This document shows, piece by piece, positions 33,171 to 43,850 of a DNA stretch of 64,000 nt (position 1 is the stretch's first letter; the number at the start of each line of letters is the position of its first letter). The notes beneath the pieces were generated by a model. It ran no database searches. It was not told where the DNA came from and saw nothing but the letters and a program-made list of their open reading frames with translations. This DNA comes from Cynocephalus volans (Eukaryota > Chordata > Mammalia > Dermoptera > Cynocephalidae). A program made the translations under genes and the position numbers. The DNA is taken from positions 182,642,071 through 182,706,070 of the forward strand of contig NC_084462.1 in assembly GCF_027409185.1 (NCBI RefSeq), in the 5' to 3' direction.

Positions 33171-36158
33171 CCATGCATATGTAATGTATTAGTTCAAGAG
33201 AGAACAGGTGGGTAAAAATTAGAGACAGCAAGACAGCTCTTTCCAGGCACAGAGAAATGGGGTGGTAGCTACAGGGAGATGTTAGGTCAACATATTTTTT
33301 AGAAAATGGGCAAAATATTAACATGTTTGTCCACTAATGGGAATAATCTAACAGAAAGGGAAAAAGTGGTGCTGTGGGAGGGATATTGGAGTGGATGAGA
33401 GGTGATGGTGGAGGCCTTGGCTTTGGATAACATGGACAGTTCTTCCATAGAAACAGGAAGAAGGCAGAGGATGCTGGTACTGGTATTGCAAATAAGGGGC
33501 TCCTTATGGTGGTGGGAACTTGTAGAAATTTTCTTTGAGAGCAGCTGTTTTTTTTCAGCAAGGTCATCAGCCAAGAGTATGAATATTGAGGAGATAGGTA
33601 TTAGAAGTCTGAGAAGGTTAAAATTACCAGACAAGCTGGAGAGTAAAGGGAGTACAGAAAGGTAGTAGAATTGCCAGGCAGCCTTAGGACCTCCCTGAGA
33701 TTAGTGATCAAAGATTTAAAGTGAGAAGAGTCATCATGGCTGTGGATTACTCTCCAGCAGCATTTAGTTATCCAACTGCAGGCATGGCATTTGCAGAGAG
33801 TTGGGGTTTTGTCACACAAGTATGGGGAATGAGAAAGTGACAAGAGTATTGATGTGGAACATCCAAGGGAATGATTGAAATGAAATAATGGATGTAGGTA
33901 GGAAGTAAGAACTTGAGGGGGAAGACAGACTGTAAGAAGGTGGTAGGGTCAATGGACTGTAGTGAGTACTAGTATTACAGTACTAGATTGAGTGAGCAGG
34001 AAAGGTAGGAGGAGTTTGTTGGTTTAAGAGTGGGAAGATCAAAATTGAGATCAGGGTTTTCGCATATTGGTTAATGTCAAAAACTGTAGTATAACCATGT
34101 AAGTGGATTAAATATGTAACTTTTTATTCCTTTCTGGAAGTTTATCCTTGGTTTTTAGAAATTTTACAGTGAGGTGCCAAGGAGTTGGTTTTCATTCGTT
34201 GTTCTTGGTGCTCATTGGACCCTTTCAGTATGGAGGTTTTTGTCTTTCAGTTCTGGGGAATTGTCTCTCTTTTTTTTTAGTTTAAAAATCTTTATTCTGG
34301 AATTCTTATTAATCCTCCAGTCTTTCTCTAATTATTTTCATCTGTTTATTGTCTTTATAGCATCCAGTTCTGGTATCATCAATGCCGTTTCTTCTGTTGA
34401 CTCTCTAAGGATAGTAAAGACTTTTTTTCATTTTAATAAAGTAGGTTTTTGCTCCTTGCGTTGTTTCTTTTTTCTCTGGAGTTCTTGTTATGTCTCTTTC
34501 ATTTGGAGACTTTCTTTGGAAGTCTGGTAGCTCTGGTCATCTGTTTTTATTTAAAGGTGGAGTCCTCAGAAACTGACAAGAAGCTGTGTTTATGTGCACA
34601 GGACACGTTTGACCACAGAGCTTTCCTGTTGGAAGTTGTCTGGTGCTTTTCTTGGAGCACCCCAGATATCTGCATCTTTAGGTTTCTTCTCTGGAAATGT
34701 TCAGTTTTTCAAAATAAGAATCCTCTGTTCTGCCTGGGAGGAGCTGTTGGTTTCACCCCTCAATGGCATTGTCACTTAATGCCCCCTTTTTATCTCCATG
34801 CCCCAATAGGTCCATTGACCTAAGTCAAGAGCCTTTTCAGTTTCTCCACAGAATAAGTTTCCAGCCTCTTAAGAATGAGCGTTTATTGGTGGGGTTAAGG
34901 AGCAGCAGACTTTCTGTGTACAGACTTTTGACCTTATGGTTAGCCTAGCAGCTTCCCACCTTCTTTGGTACCCTGTGCCTCTAAGTCTGGAGCCCTTTCT
35001 GAGGTCTGCTGGACAGATCACATTTTCTCTGGTTATAGTTTCCTCTGCTGTCTGTCTGTTCCCTTTCAGAAATTATTGAGATATCTTTTCCACTGTTTTC
35101 TTCTCAACTTGTTATGCTTTATACCTGTATCCCTTTACTGTCAGTCTTCCACCACTCACTGGAAGTGTGCTGTTCTGTTTCCTCATCTGTGTCCCATCTC
35201 CTACATTATAGGATACATCACAAGGAGGAGGGGGAGGCATTAGGTTTGAACCCCATTTTCCCTCAGCCTCTAACTCTCTAAGTGCTTAATAAGGATTTGT
35301 TATTGATTTTAAGAATGATAAAACTGTAGTTCTTATCCTGGAGCATGCTAAACTTCTTGAGACTTTAAATAAATGTTTATATATTTTAGTCACAATCTTT
35401 TTGGTGAAGACTATGTTAACAACTTCACAGAAAGTTTGGAGAATAAAGAGGGAAAACATTCCATATTCATATGCATGTTTTTTGATGTACTTTTGGTCAT
35501 AAAATTCCCTCAGAATCTTATTATAAGCAATTTTCCATGTTGCTACATAATTATCATTGATTAGAACAGTTCCCAAACTTTTCTGTCAGAACTTTAAATT
35601 TGCTTATATGGGTTATATCTATTGATTTTTACTTACTGCATTAGAAGTTAACACTAAGAAACTTAAAATATTAATTCATTAAAAATAATTTATCATGTGT
35701 TAACATAAATAACGTGTTTTTTAAGAAAAACAACTATTTTCCAAAGCAAGTTATTGAGAGGAGTGACATTTTTTTGTAAATCTCTTTAATATATGGTTTA
35801 ACAGAAGTTAGCTGGATTTTCATATTTGTTCTGCATTCTAACTATTTGGTGTGTTGTTTTGGTTGAAGTATTTGTAGAAATATGTAGCTAGAAAAGGGAG
35901 GAATATCTTAATACCCTTTTCAGATGATTGTGGATATTGTTCTTTCATACTATACCAAAACTTAGCAAGTAGTAGTTTCTTGGGGCAGGGGGCAGTGATT
36001 AATTGACTTTTTATTCAGAACAGCTGTTGTGACTGACAAAAAGTTAATATTCAGACATTTTGCTTTAATTGAAAATTAATTTTGGAAGTGAGTGAACAGA
36101 AGAGTGAAAGAAAGCTTTAGTATTCTGATCACAGATATAGCTAAAAAGCACAAAGCAG

Positions 36159-36258
36159 CTGGCCGGTTGGCTCAGTTGTTGAGAGCGCCGCCTTTAAATA
36201 ACAAGGTCAAGGGTTCACCATACCAGCCAGCCACAAAATAAAAATAAGTAAGTAAAAT
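36159..36258 (+). mobile_element. tRNA-derived SINE monomer
   Basis: CTGGCCGGTTGGCTCAGTTG (A-box region), then AACAAGGTCAAGGGTTCACC, CAGCCAGCC and an AATAAGTAAGTAAAAT tail. The start is very close to tRNA-Ile (GGCCGGTTAGCTCAGTTGG). Near-identical flanks AAAAAGCACAAAGCAG (36143-36158) and AAAAAGCATAAAGGCAG (36259-36275) mark the insertion. Confidence 0.92.
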
Positions 36259-36387
36259 AAAAAGCATAAAGGCAGTCAACATGTTTGTAGTACAATCTGG
36301 TGGTATAGTTAATGTGCAGGGGAAAAAAACATAATAAACCCAATTCCTACAAATTAAAAATTACTTAATTACACAGTTGTTAACACT

Positions 36388-36512
36388 TTTTTATTGTGAC
36401 AAAATATACATAATGCAAATTTTACAATTTTAATCATTTGTAAGTGTACAGTTCAGTAACATTGAGTAAATTCGCCTTCTTGTGCATCCATCACCACTGT
36501 CCATCTCCAGAA
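36388..36512 (-). repeat. LINE-1 3' fragment, antisense
   Basis: ATTGTGACAAAATATACATA, TACAGTTCAGTAACATTGAG and CATCCATCACCACTGTCCAT are antisense L1M 3' UTR text. Confidence 0.85.
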
Positions 36513-36519
36513 CAGTGTT

Positions 36520-36545
36520 AAAGTCAAATAAAAATATTTGACTTT
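36520..36545. other. Perfect 11-bp inverted repeat (hairpin)
   Basis: AAAGTCAAATA and TATTTGACTTT are separated by AAAA. It could be the terminus of an unnamed repeat covering about 36514-36960, which I cannot classify. Confidence 0.7.
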
Positions 36546-36969
36546 ATTTGATTTTTAGATGAATCTCTAAGAGAACGTTTTATTTGGGAAAACAGGATTG
36601 CAATCTGGGACACATACACAAACTGGGATGGTCTCCAGTATGTCCAAAGAAAGAAAAGGGAGTTTTATAAGAGAGAAGAATGTTACATGTTGTTTTGAAA
36701 GAAAGTTTATTAGACTAGCAAAGTTTTTGGAGTAGGCAGGCTGTGATTGGTGAGCTACAGCAGTAAGTAAAAATTAGTTGTAGAGTCAGGGCAGGTTGTT
36801 TCAGCAGCTGCTAGATAAAACTAGTCTCAGGGTTGTAGCAGGTTGTTTCATCAGTAGCTCTTGTAGAAAGTTCTTGGAGCAGGTGCTATGTGTTTTCCTT
36901 CTGTCCTCTCAGCTCCAATTTTAGTTTAAGTCTGACAAGAATGACCCAATTTGTATAGTCAGCTTTCAC

Positions 36970-37604
36970 AACAGATAGTTCATCATCATTTTTTTTGTGG
37001 ATTCTATATTTGAAAATTCACCTACTTGATAAAATTATTGGTAACCCCAATGTCAATACGTGCAGTATTTTGATGGTCATCTTTGTACATGCACAGAGTG
37101 GGAAGAAATGTGCATGTCCCCAGCTGAGGTCCAGCAAGGCAAAGTTTGGCCTTCTTGTTTCAGCCTTCATAATATAAACAAATTGTCCTTTTTGTGGCCT
37201 ATTTAATGCTGCATTTTTTGCATTTCTGTGCTTTTTGTTGATTATTTCACTGTTTAAAATGGCCCTCACACATAGTGCTGAGTGCTGTCTAGTCTTCCTG
37301 AGTGCAAGGCTGTGATGTGCCTTATAGGAAAATGCATGTTGTTAGGTAAGCTTCACTCAGGCGTAAGTTATCATGCTATTAGCCGTGAGTTTAATGTTAA
37401 CCAACAATATATGGTTAAAAAAAAAAAGTCCTTAAACTGACACACATGTAAGACAAGCTTATGTATTGATTAGTTGACAAAAATGCTATGACCAGAGGCT
37501 TGCAGGAACCTAAACCTGTATTTCCCACCAGAAACAATGGTTCAAGATTCACTAGTTCGATGTTCACAATGACTTTATAGAATATTACCATGAATAATAA
37601 GGAT
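36970..37604 (+). mobile_element. Tigger-class DNA transposon with decayed transposase start
   Basis: TTCACCTACTTGATAAAATT, GTACATGCACAGAGTGGGAA and GACCAGAGGCTTGCAGGAAC match the terminal regions of a Tigger3/4-class transposon. An ATG at 37259 begins decayed transposase text (ATGGCCCTCACACATAGTGC; normally MAPKRSA), followed by AAGGCTGTGATGTGCCTTAT and GGCCGTGAGTTTAATGTTAA. Frameshifts break it early. Ends are approximate. Confidence 0.75.
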
Positions 37605-38149
37605 TAGATGAATCTCTTTTTTGGAAAGAGAAAGCTTAATTATTTCTGGTGTTCTCCCTTAGTAACACATACATGGAGAAGGATGTTGGGAAAAATCATA
37701 GGCTTTCCTCATTTGTCTGATGATTTTTGATTCTCTGTTGATGTTTTCAAGAGTGGATCAAATTGAGTACTCTCAGTACATGGGGTGGGCACTAGTCAGG
37801 TGCCCGGCGTAGCCGCTTGGTGGCTGGGAAGAAAGTCGGCCTTGACACTGAGACCTTCCACATACACAACATGGAGTTATTTTCTCTGGACAGTTAAGTT
37901 TTTCCTTCTTTGAGCACACTCTAGGCTTGTCTACTTGTACCCTGCTACATGTGCCACTCTACCATCATCAGATTTTTATCTCCCAGAAATTGTTTGAAGT
38001 CATTTGTCTGCTGGTAACATCTCTTCCATTCTCTTTGCCATTCTTTGTTGTTCTGTCTTTATTCTTCACTTTGCCTATCAGTGTGGGAGAAGACAGAAGT
38101 GCATGGGATCAGTATATCATCATTAACCAAATGTCCTCATTATGGTTAT

Positions 38150-38735
38150 GGAAAAACTTCATTTAGTTATTTTTATTCAAGTTACATATTACACGGTTGA
38201 AAGAGTCAAGGCTTGTTACAAAAAATAGTCCCCTTAACCCACGTTTTGCCTAGTCTCCCAGGATTGCCACTTTTAGCCTTTTAAACTGATTCTTTAGGTT
38301 TTACTTTCATATCTTTAATAACATGCTTATATTCTTGATTATTTTTCAGTTTTAAGTGTTATCTGTTGACTTTTTATTATTTTTTTAAAGTCATCATTGA
38401 CTTTAAAAAGTGCCCACATCTTAAATGTACAGCTTGACGAATTATCACTAAGTAAACACATTTGCATAACCATGACCCAGGGCAAAAATTACACTACGAC
38501 GACGCACACCCCAGAAGCCTTCCTCTGCCTCTTCCTAATTACTTCACTGTTCCTCCTCCTCAAGGGAACCACCATACTGACTACACTTTAGATTAGTTTT
38601 AACATTACACTAAGGGAATCATACAGTATTTTATTTTGTGTCTGCTTCTTTTACTCCACTTCATGCTTGTGACAGTCTTCCATTTTGTTGTGTTTCATTA
38701 GGTTTTGAAGTTTTATTTGTAGCCAGCTGTTGAAG
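38150..38735 (-). repeat. LINE-1 antisense fragments
   Basis: CAAGTTACATATTACACGGT and AAAAAGTGCCCACATCTTAA, then GCATAACCATGACCCAGGGC and CATTTTGTTGTGTTTCATTA, are antisense L1M 3' and ORF2 text. Confidence 0.65.
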
Positions 38736-38756
38736 TTGTTTGACTTGGTCTCCATT

Positions 38757-39089
38757 TGCTATGGACTGAATTGTGTCCCCCCACCCAAATTCATGTATTG
38801 AGGTTCTAACCCCCATTATGTCTGTTTTTGGTGATAGGGTCTTTATAGAAGGTTAATGAGGTCACAAGGGTGAGCCCTGATTGACAGGATTAGTGTCCTT
38901 ATATGAAGAGACACCAGGGAGCTTGTTCTCCCCCCAATGTGAGGACTCAGTGAGAAGAAAGCCCTCCAAGAACCACCGTGCTGGCACTCTGATCTTGGAC
39001 TTTCAGCCTCCAGACTGTGAGAAAATAAATATCTGTTGTTTAAGCCACACAACAGTATTTTGTTATGGCAGCCCAAGTAAACTAATACA
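38757..39089 (+). repeat. MaLR solo LTR with perfect 5-bp TSD
   Basis: The 333-bp LTR begins TGCTATGGACTGAATTGTGT and ends TAAACTAATACA. CCATT at 38752-38756 and 39090-39094 is the target duplication. It contains CAGACTGTGAGAAAATAAAT and TGTTTAAGCCACACAACAGT, standard for MLT1A-like LTRs. Confidence 0.95.
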
Positions 39090-39203
39090 CCATTCTTTAG
39101 GCTTCTGTATCCCCTTAAAAGACTTTGGATATTTTTTGACCTGTTCTGTTAATGGTTGTGGATGCTTTCAGGAGCAGGATGTTAGGATCTTTTGATCAGT
39201 AGT

Positions 39204-39318
39204 CAAGCTTTTATTTTTATTTATTCTTTTTGGTGGCTAGTCGGTACAGGAATCTGAACCAGTGACCTTAGTGTTTTAAGGCTTCACTCTAACCAACTGA
39301 GCTAACTGGCCAGCCACA
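39204..39318 (-). mobile_element. tRNA-derived SINE monomer, antisense
   Basis: In sense it reads GGCTGGCCAGTTAGCTCAGT, then TTGGTTAGAGTGAAGCC, CACTAAGGTCACTGGTTCAG and an A-rich tail. Target copies are TTGATCAGTAGT (39192-39203) and TTGACCAGTAGT (39319-39330), with one mismatch. Confidence 0.92.
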
Positions 39319-40436
39319 TTGACCAGTAGTGAATTAACAAGAAGTGGAAGATAAGGATTTCTCCGCAGTGGGTGTTTGCTATGAGTTTGTTGAGCTCTTT
39401 CAGTTGAGGCTTATTGGGTGAAGCCCTTCTCATGTATGAGCTGTCTTTATCCCTATTTTGTAGTTTTCCACTTGGCTTCAGGCATCAGGGTGAATTTAAT
39501 GGAATTTCCCAGAACTTTACATAGCAAGTGGCAGGGACACTCCTCTTTCCTCACCTAGCAAACCCCCTTGCCTTTTGCTGTGTCCCTCTCACCCCCCTCC
39601 TCTATTCACCCAACTCCAGAACCAGGGGAATGTGTGGGTGGTCTTCTCTCCAGTCTCCACCTTTCTGAGGTACCACAACCAGTGATGCCCCACAGTTGCC
39701 TCCTCTTTTGGTGACCTCAAGGTCTCAGCTCTGAGCTCTCCAGGCATCGGTTCTGGGCCAAGGTTATTTTGGTGGTTGAGTCATCCCAGCAGGGAGCTGG
39801 GAGGAGGAGAGGATTAGGAACTTCCCCCTCCGTCTTCATTGCTGCACATACATGTTACATTAAATGATAATGTTTCACTCTGGGGACACTGTTGTTTTTG
39901 GTAAAATGATTGTTTTCTACAGTTTTATTAAGCAGAATGCAACGTATTTGAGCTTATATTTTTGCTTCGGGTGCTATTTGAATAGCAGTACCTGAAGATG
40001 GAAATGTATAAGAACAGAATCAAAATAGAATCTTTAGACTAGGAGGAGGATATTGAGCAGAACCAGAAGAAAGTAATGATTAAGAGTACAGTCATGAGAA
40101 TAGAAATCAGGCCTCAAGGTCAGAGGGAAGAGAAACTGGAAAGGCAGCATGTTTGACGGATATGGCCATGAGAAGGAGGCAGAAAACAGAATGGTAGTCA
40201 AAAAAGAACAGTACATCTAAGGGGTTTCTTTGGAATTTGGAGATCCAAGTATACCACATAAAATTACTTATGAAAGTAAATTTGAAGAAAATTAATTCAT
40301 TTGATGTGAAAGTAACATAATATTTAAAAACCACATTGATATCTTTTAAAACATCGGAAAGTCCCATTTCACTGTCCTATCTCCATCTCTAATATGTGTT
40401 TGGTTACTGATTATGAATGTTCGAGGGCTCAGATCA

Positions 40437-40520
40437 GCTCGGCAAACATTTACTGAGTACTTCTTGTGTGCCAGATAAAGTGCTAGGGCTGTAAAGATGA
40501 ATAAGACATCTTCTCCCCTA
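40437..40520 (-). repeat. L2 LINE 3' end, antisense
   Basis: GGCAAACATTTACTGAGTAC, then TTCTTGTGTGCCAGATAAAG, is the reverse of the L2 terminus. Confidence 0.75.
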
Positions 40521-40893
40521 CTGAGATGTGCCCAACATAGTCAGTGTTCACATATTCCAGCAGCCAGTATTTTCTCTCCCTTATTTAGTATAGTTTCTAT
40601 CAAAACTTATATTTTCCAAGTATAGCATTAAAATTCTGACTTTGCTTTTTTTCAAGCACACATACACATTCACTCTCTGCTCCTTCTCCAATTCTGATTT
40701 GCTTCCTTCCAGGAGTGGGGTTGGTGGTCCTTCCACTCCAAGCTGAGAATCACTGGATGCCTTGCTGTGGCATTTCCCTTTCTGTAGCTTTTCTGGAGGT
40801 TAACAGGTTCATGACGAGTAAATAACTTGGGTAGATGAAGGCTTTAGACCAAGTTAAGCAGTCTTTAAAAAACATAGTGTTAAATGCATAGTC

Positions 40894-41417
40894 CAGTGGT
40901 TCTCAAAGTATGTCATGGGGTCGGTCCCCTGGTGGTTTTCTGAGACCCTTTTAGGGTGCCTACAAAGTCGAAACTATTTTTGTAATACTACTAAAATGTT
41001 TGCTTTTTTAATTCTTTTCCACAAGTCTAGAGTGGAATTATCCAGAAGTTACATGACACGTGATATCACAACAAATTGAATGCAGAGGCACAATATGAAA
41101 ATTCATAAAAATGTTACTTATGTTAACATGTAGTGGATTTATTATTGTTATTTTGAAATGAATTGTTACTTATTTTTACAGTTTCTCAGTTTTCATTTTG
41201 TAATATGGTAAATATCGATAGATATAACCCACATTTGGAGTCAAAAGTAATCTTTAAGAGTGTAAAGGGGGGCCGAGCCCGTGGCTCACTCGGGAGAGTG
41301 TGGCGCTGGGAGCGCCGAGGCTGCGGGTTCGGATCCCATATAGGGATGGCCGGTTTGCTCACTGGGTGAGCGTGGTGCTGACAACACCAAGTCAAGGGTT
41401 AAGATCCCCTTACCGGT

Positions 41418-41453
<36 letters not shown>

Positions 41454-41489
41454 GAGTGTAAAGGGGACCAGAATGTGTGAGAACCATTG
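40894..41489. mobile_element. hAT-Charlie element interrupted by a SINE
   Basis: The element begins CAGTGGTTCTCAAAGTATGT and ends GTGTGAGAACCATTG, matching terminal inverted repeats. Flanking 8-mers GCATAGTC (40886-40893) and ACATAGAG (41490-41497) agree at 6 of 8 positions. The interior includes GATAGATATAACCCACATTT. The SINE at 41271 separates the last 23 bases. Confidence 0.88.
41271..41451 (+). mobile_element. Dimeric tRNA-derived SINE, 15-bp perfect TSD
   Basis: The left unit is GGCCGAGCCCGTGGCTCACT, GGAGAGTGTGGCGCTGGGAG and CTGCGGGTTCGGATCCC. The right unit is GGCCGGTTTGCTCACTGGGT, CTGACAACACCAAGTCAAGG and TTACCGGTCATC, followed by a run of about 12 T and then about 20 A. AAGAGTGTAAAGGGG at 41256-41270 and 41452-41466 is a perfect duplication, so this is a young insertion. 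Confidence 0.97.
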
Positions 41490-41847
41490 ACATAGAGAAT
41501 CTCCAAGTTTTTCCCCCGACTTTTACTACAGATGCTTTCTTCAGTGGTGTATCTTATTGCATCTGTGTTCTGCAGCATGTACAGTAGGAAGCACAGCCTC
41601 TGCCATCTCACAGGCAGGCTTGTTTGCTGTTCTGGACCTTAGGTGCTAAGCTGAGTTAGTTTATATTCCCTGTCAAGGCAAAGCCTTTCTCAACTTACAT
41701 TCCCTGCCATCGTCACCTCTACCCTCCCCTCATTCTAGTTACCCATAGTTAATAGAAATCATCTTTACCTGACAAGTGAGAAGCTGAACAGGTGAGGATG
41801 CCAGTGCAGGTCCATTTAGTAAATATTAGTAAAACTGATTTTTTTCG

Positions 41848-41878
<31 letters not shown>

Positions 41879-43850
41879 TATTTTCTCGATATACATTGTG
41901 GCTGATTATTGCTCCCCATCACCAAAACCTCCCTCCCTTCTCCCTCCCCCCCAACAATGTCCTTTCTGTTTGCTTGTCATATCAACTTCAAGTAATTGTG
42001 GTTGTTATATCTTCTCCCCCCCCCCCCGGTTTTGTGTGTGTGTGTGTGTGTGAATTTATATATTAATTTTTAGCTCCCACCAATAGGTGAGAACATGTGA
42101 TTTTTTTTTGGTTTGTTTTTTAAGACAAGAAATGCACATAAATAGAAGCTATAGTTCTTTCTTTCTGTGTCCTAGTGAGTTTTTCTTTTTAATTGAATCG
42201 GAATTGATTATACATATTTTGGGGGTTCGATGTTGACATATGTTGATCAAATCAATATTGCTAGCATATGTATTGTTACAAATTGTACTTATTCTTTATG
42301 CCCCTTGTCCAATCTCTCCTTATCCCCCTCTCCCTCCCCCTGGCCCCCTCTGATAGCCCTAGATTTCTTCTCTCCTTCTGAAAGAATAATGGTTACTCTA
42401 TTGATTTGTTGCCTAGATGATCTGTCCAATGCTGAGAGGTGTGTTCAGGTCCCCCAATATTATCGTAGAGCAGATGCTGCTTCTGTCACTCTGCAATGGG
42501 ATTTGTGGAGAGAGACATCCTCTTCTTTTCTTTGGTCTCTGTGGTGACTCTCCATGTGTCAATGCACTCCAGTGACTGGTGGACCATCTGCGTGGTAGTT
42601 GTGGCATCTAGCCACTTTTGCAGCAGCCATGGTTACTGTGGTGGCTGTGGTGGGCCACTCACATGGAGGGGTTTTTTTTTGGCATGTTCCTTGGCACTGG
42701 TGGTTTGCCTGGTTGGGTGGGCTCTGGTCCCCAGATCCATGCCTCAGGTCCCCGGGCAGGCCCCGAGGTGCTGGCAGTGTGCCTCGTTGTGGGGGGGGGG
42801 GTTTGGTCCCTAGCTCCAGCCTCAGGACTCCAGACAGGCCCTGAGGCACTGGCAGTGTGCCTGGTTGTGGGAGGGGTTTCTGGTCTCCAGCTCTATGCCT
42901 CAGGAACCCAGGCAGGCTCCAAGGCACTGACTGTGTGGCTGGTTGTGGGCAGGGGGTCCAGTCCCTGGCTCTATGCCTCAGGACCCCGGATGGGCCTGGA
43001 GGCACTGGTGGTGTGCCTGGGTCAGAACTAATGTTTTGTCCTTTGCTTACTTCTAAAATGGGAGAACTTCCTGTGGGGACCAGTACTTGAGCTGTGTGGT
43101 TTAGCTAAATGGCTGCTTTGCTGCTGATTCCCTAGGGAAGGCTTTTTGTGCAGCTCAGGTTTTAATGGTTGACTTTATAGGTACTTCTGGCTCTCCAGAG
43201 ACCCAGTGCACTGGGTTGTGTAGAAACTCTGATCCGGGCCTAAGTCTTTTCATCAGACTGCACCCAGTGCAGTTCTTTGTTCCTGACCAGTCTCCTCTGA
43301 GTGGTCCTTCACTGATTGGGGTGCCAGTCAGCTGTCCTTGCTGTGCCCCAGTGTTCCCCCGGTGGGCCCATCTCCCCAACTGCACGTGCTGTAAACACTT
43401 CCCCTGGGACGGGCTGTGAGCCTGTCCCTTGTGATGACTCACCGGCCTCTAAATGGCTCCTTTTTTCAGTTTTTGTGGCTCTTTGCTCTTATGTGGGTCC
43501 ATGGGAATCCTATTAGTGGTTTGCTGTCCTGGGGACCACCAAGGCCATCTTCTCCCCTGCCGCCTTCACACAGCTTCATCTGGAGGGCACAGCTGCAGTT
43601 TTTGCCAGCTCCTGCTCCGTGTGCTCAGCAGCTCCGGCCTTAAAGGGGCTGTGGCACAAAATGGTTGGAGCAGTTTTTTCTTTCTCTCATCGTGTCTTCT
43701 CCTGCTTTCATGCACTCTATAGGTCTCTCCTCCTCTTTCCCTGAGCTCTAGTGGCCCCAGCTTGGCTGTCGTTGCTTTTTTATAGTTGTAAATTGGTTGA
43801 TTTGATGCTGGAGACTGTCTGTTCCGCCATCTTGACTGGAAGCCTCCTAG
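41848..43850 (-). mobile_element. Internally deleted LINE-1 with 5' UTR, ORF2 remnant and 3' UTR
   Basis: Read on the minus strand, the element starts with GGAGGCTTCCAGTCAAGATG (an L1 5' end with a YY1-type CAAGATGGCGG at 43824-43834). It runs through a GC-rich 5' UTR containing a 78-bp tandem array, then an ORF2-like fragment (42418-42470), and a 3' UTR with a polypurine stretch (complement of CCCTCCCTTCTCCCTCCCCC, 41930-41952). It ends in a poly(A) tail (T run 41848-41873). ORF1 and most of ORF2 are missing. Inner boundaries are approximate. Confidence 0.75.
42742..43020 (-). repeat. 78-bp tandem array in the LINE-1 5' UTR
   Basis: CCTCAGG recurs at 42742, 42820, 42898 and 42976, exactly 78 bp apart. 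Each unit has GGCACTG, GTGTGCCTGGTTGTGGG and CCAGCTCTATG-like blocks, and a partial unit precedes from about 42692. Because 78 is a multiple of three, frames stay open through the array (148 codons minus strand, 137 plus strand) with a 26-residue Pro/Gly/Leu-rich period. These are not supported as proteins. Confidence 0.9.

Noticed and set aside
33290..33665. Overlapping ORFs of 77-111 codons on both strands
   Set aside because: They have no recognised motif and mutually overlapping frames in unclassified, probably old repeat DNA.
34174..34823. 118- and 124-codon overlapping plus-strand ORFs
   Set aside because: T-rich, Phe/Leu/Ser-heavy translations are typical of antisense old LINE DNA; there is no start context, domain or splice support.
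42559..43031. 148-codon minus and 137-codon plus ORFs with 26-residue repeats
   Set aside because: They are explained by the 78-bp tandem array in a LINE-1 5' UTR; frames stay open because the period is a multiple of three.
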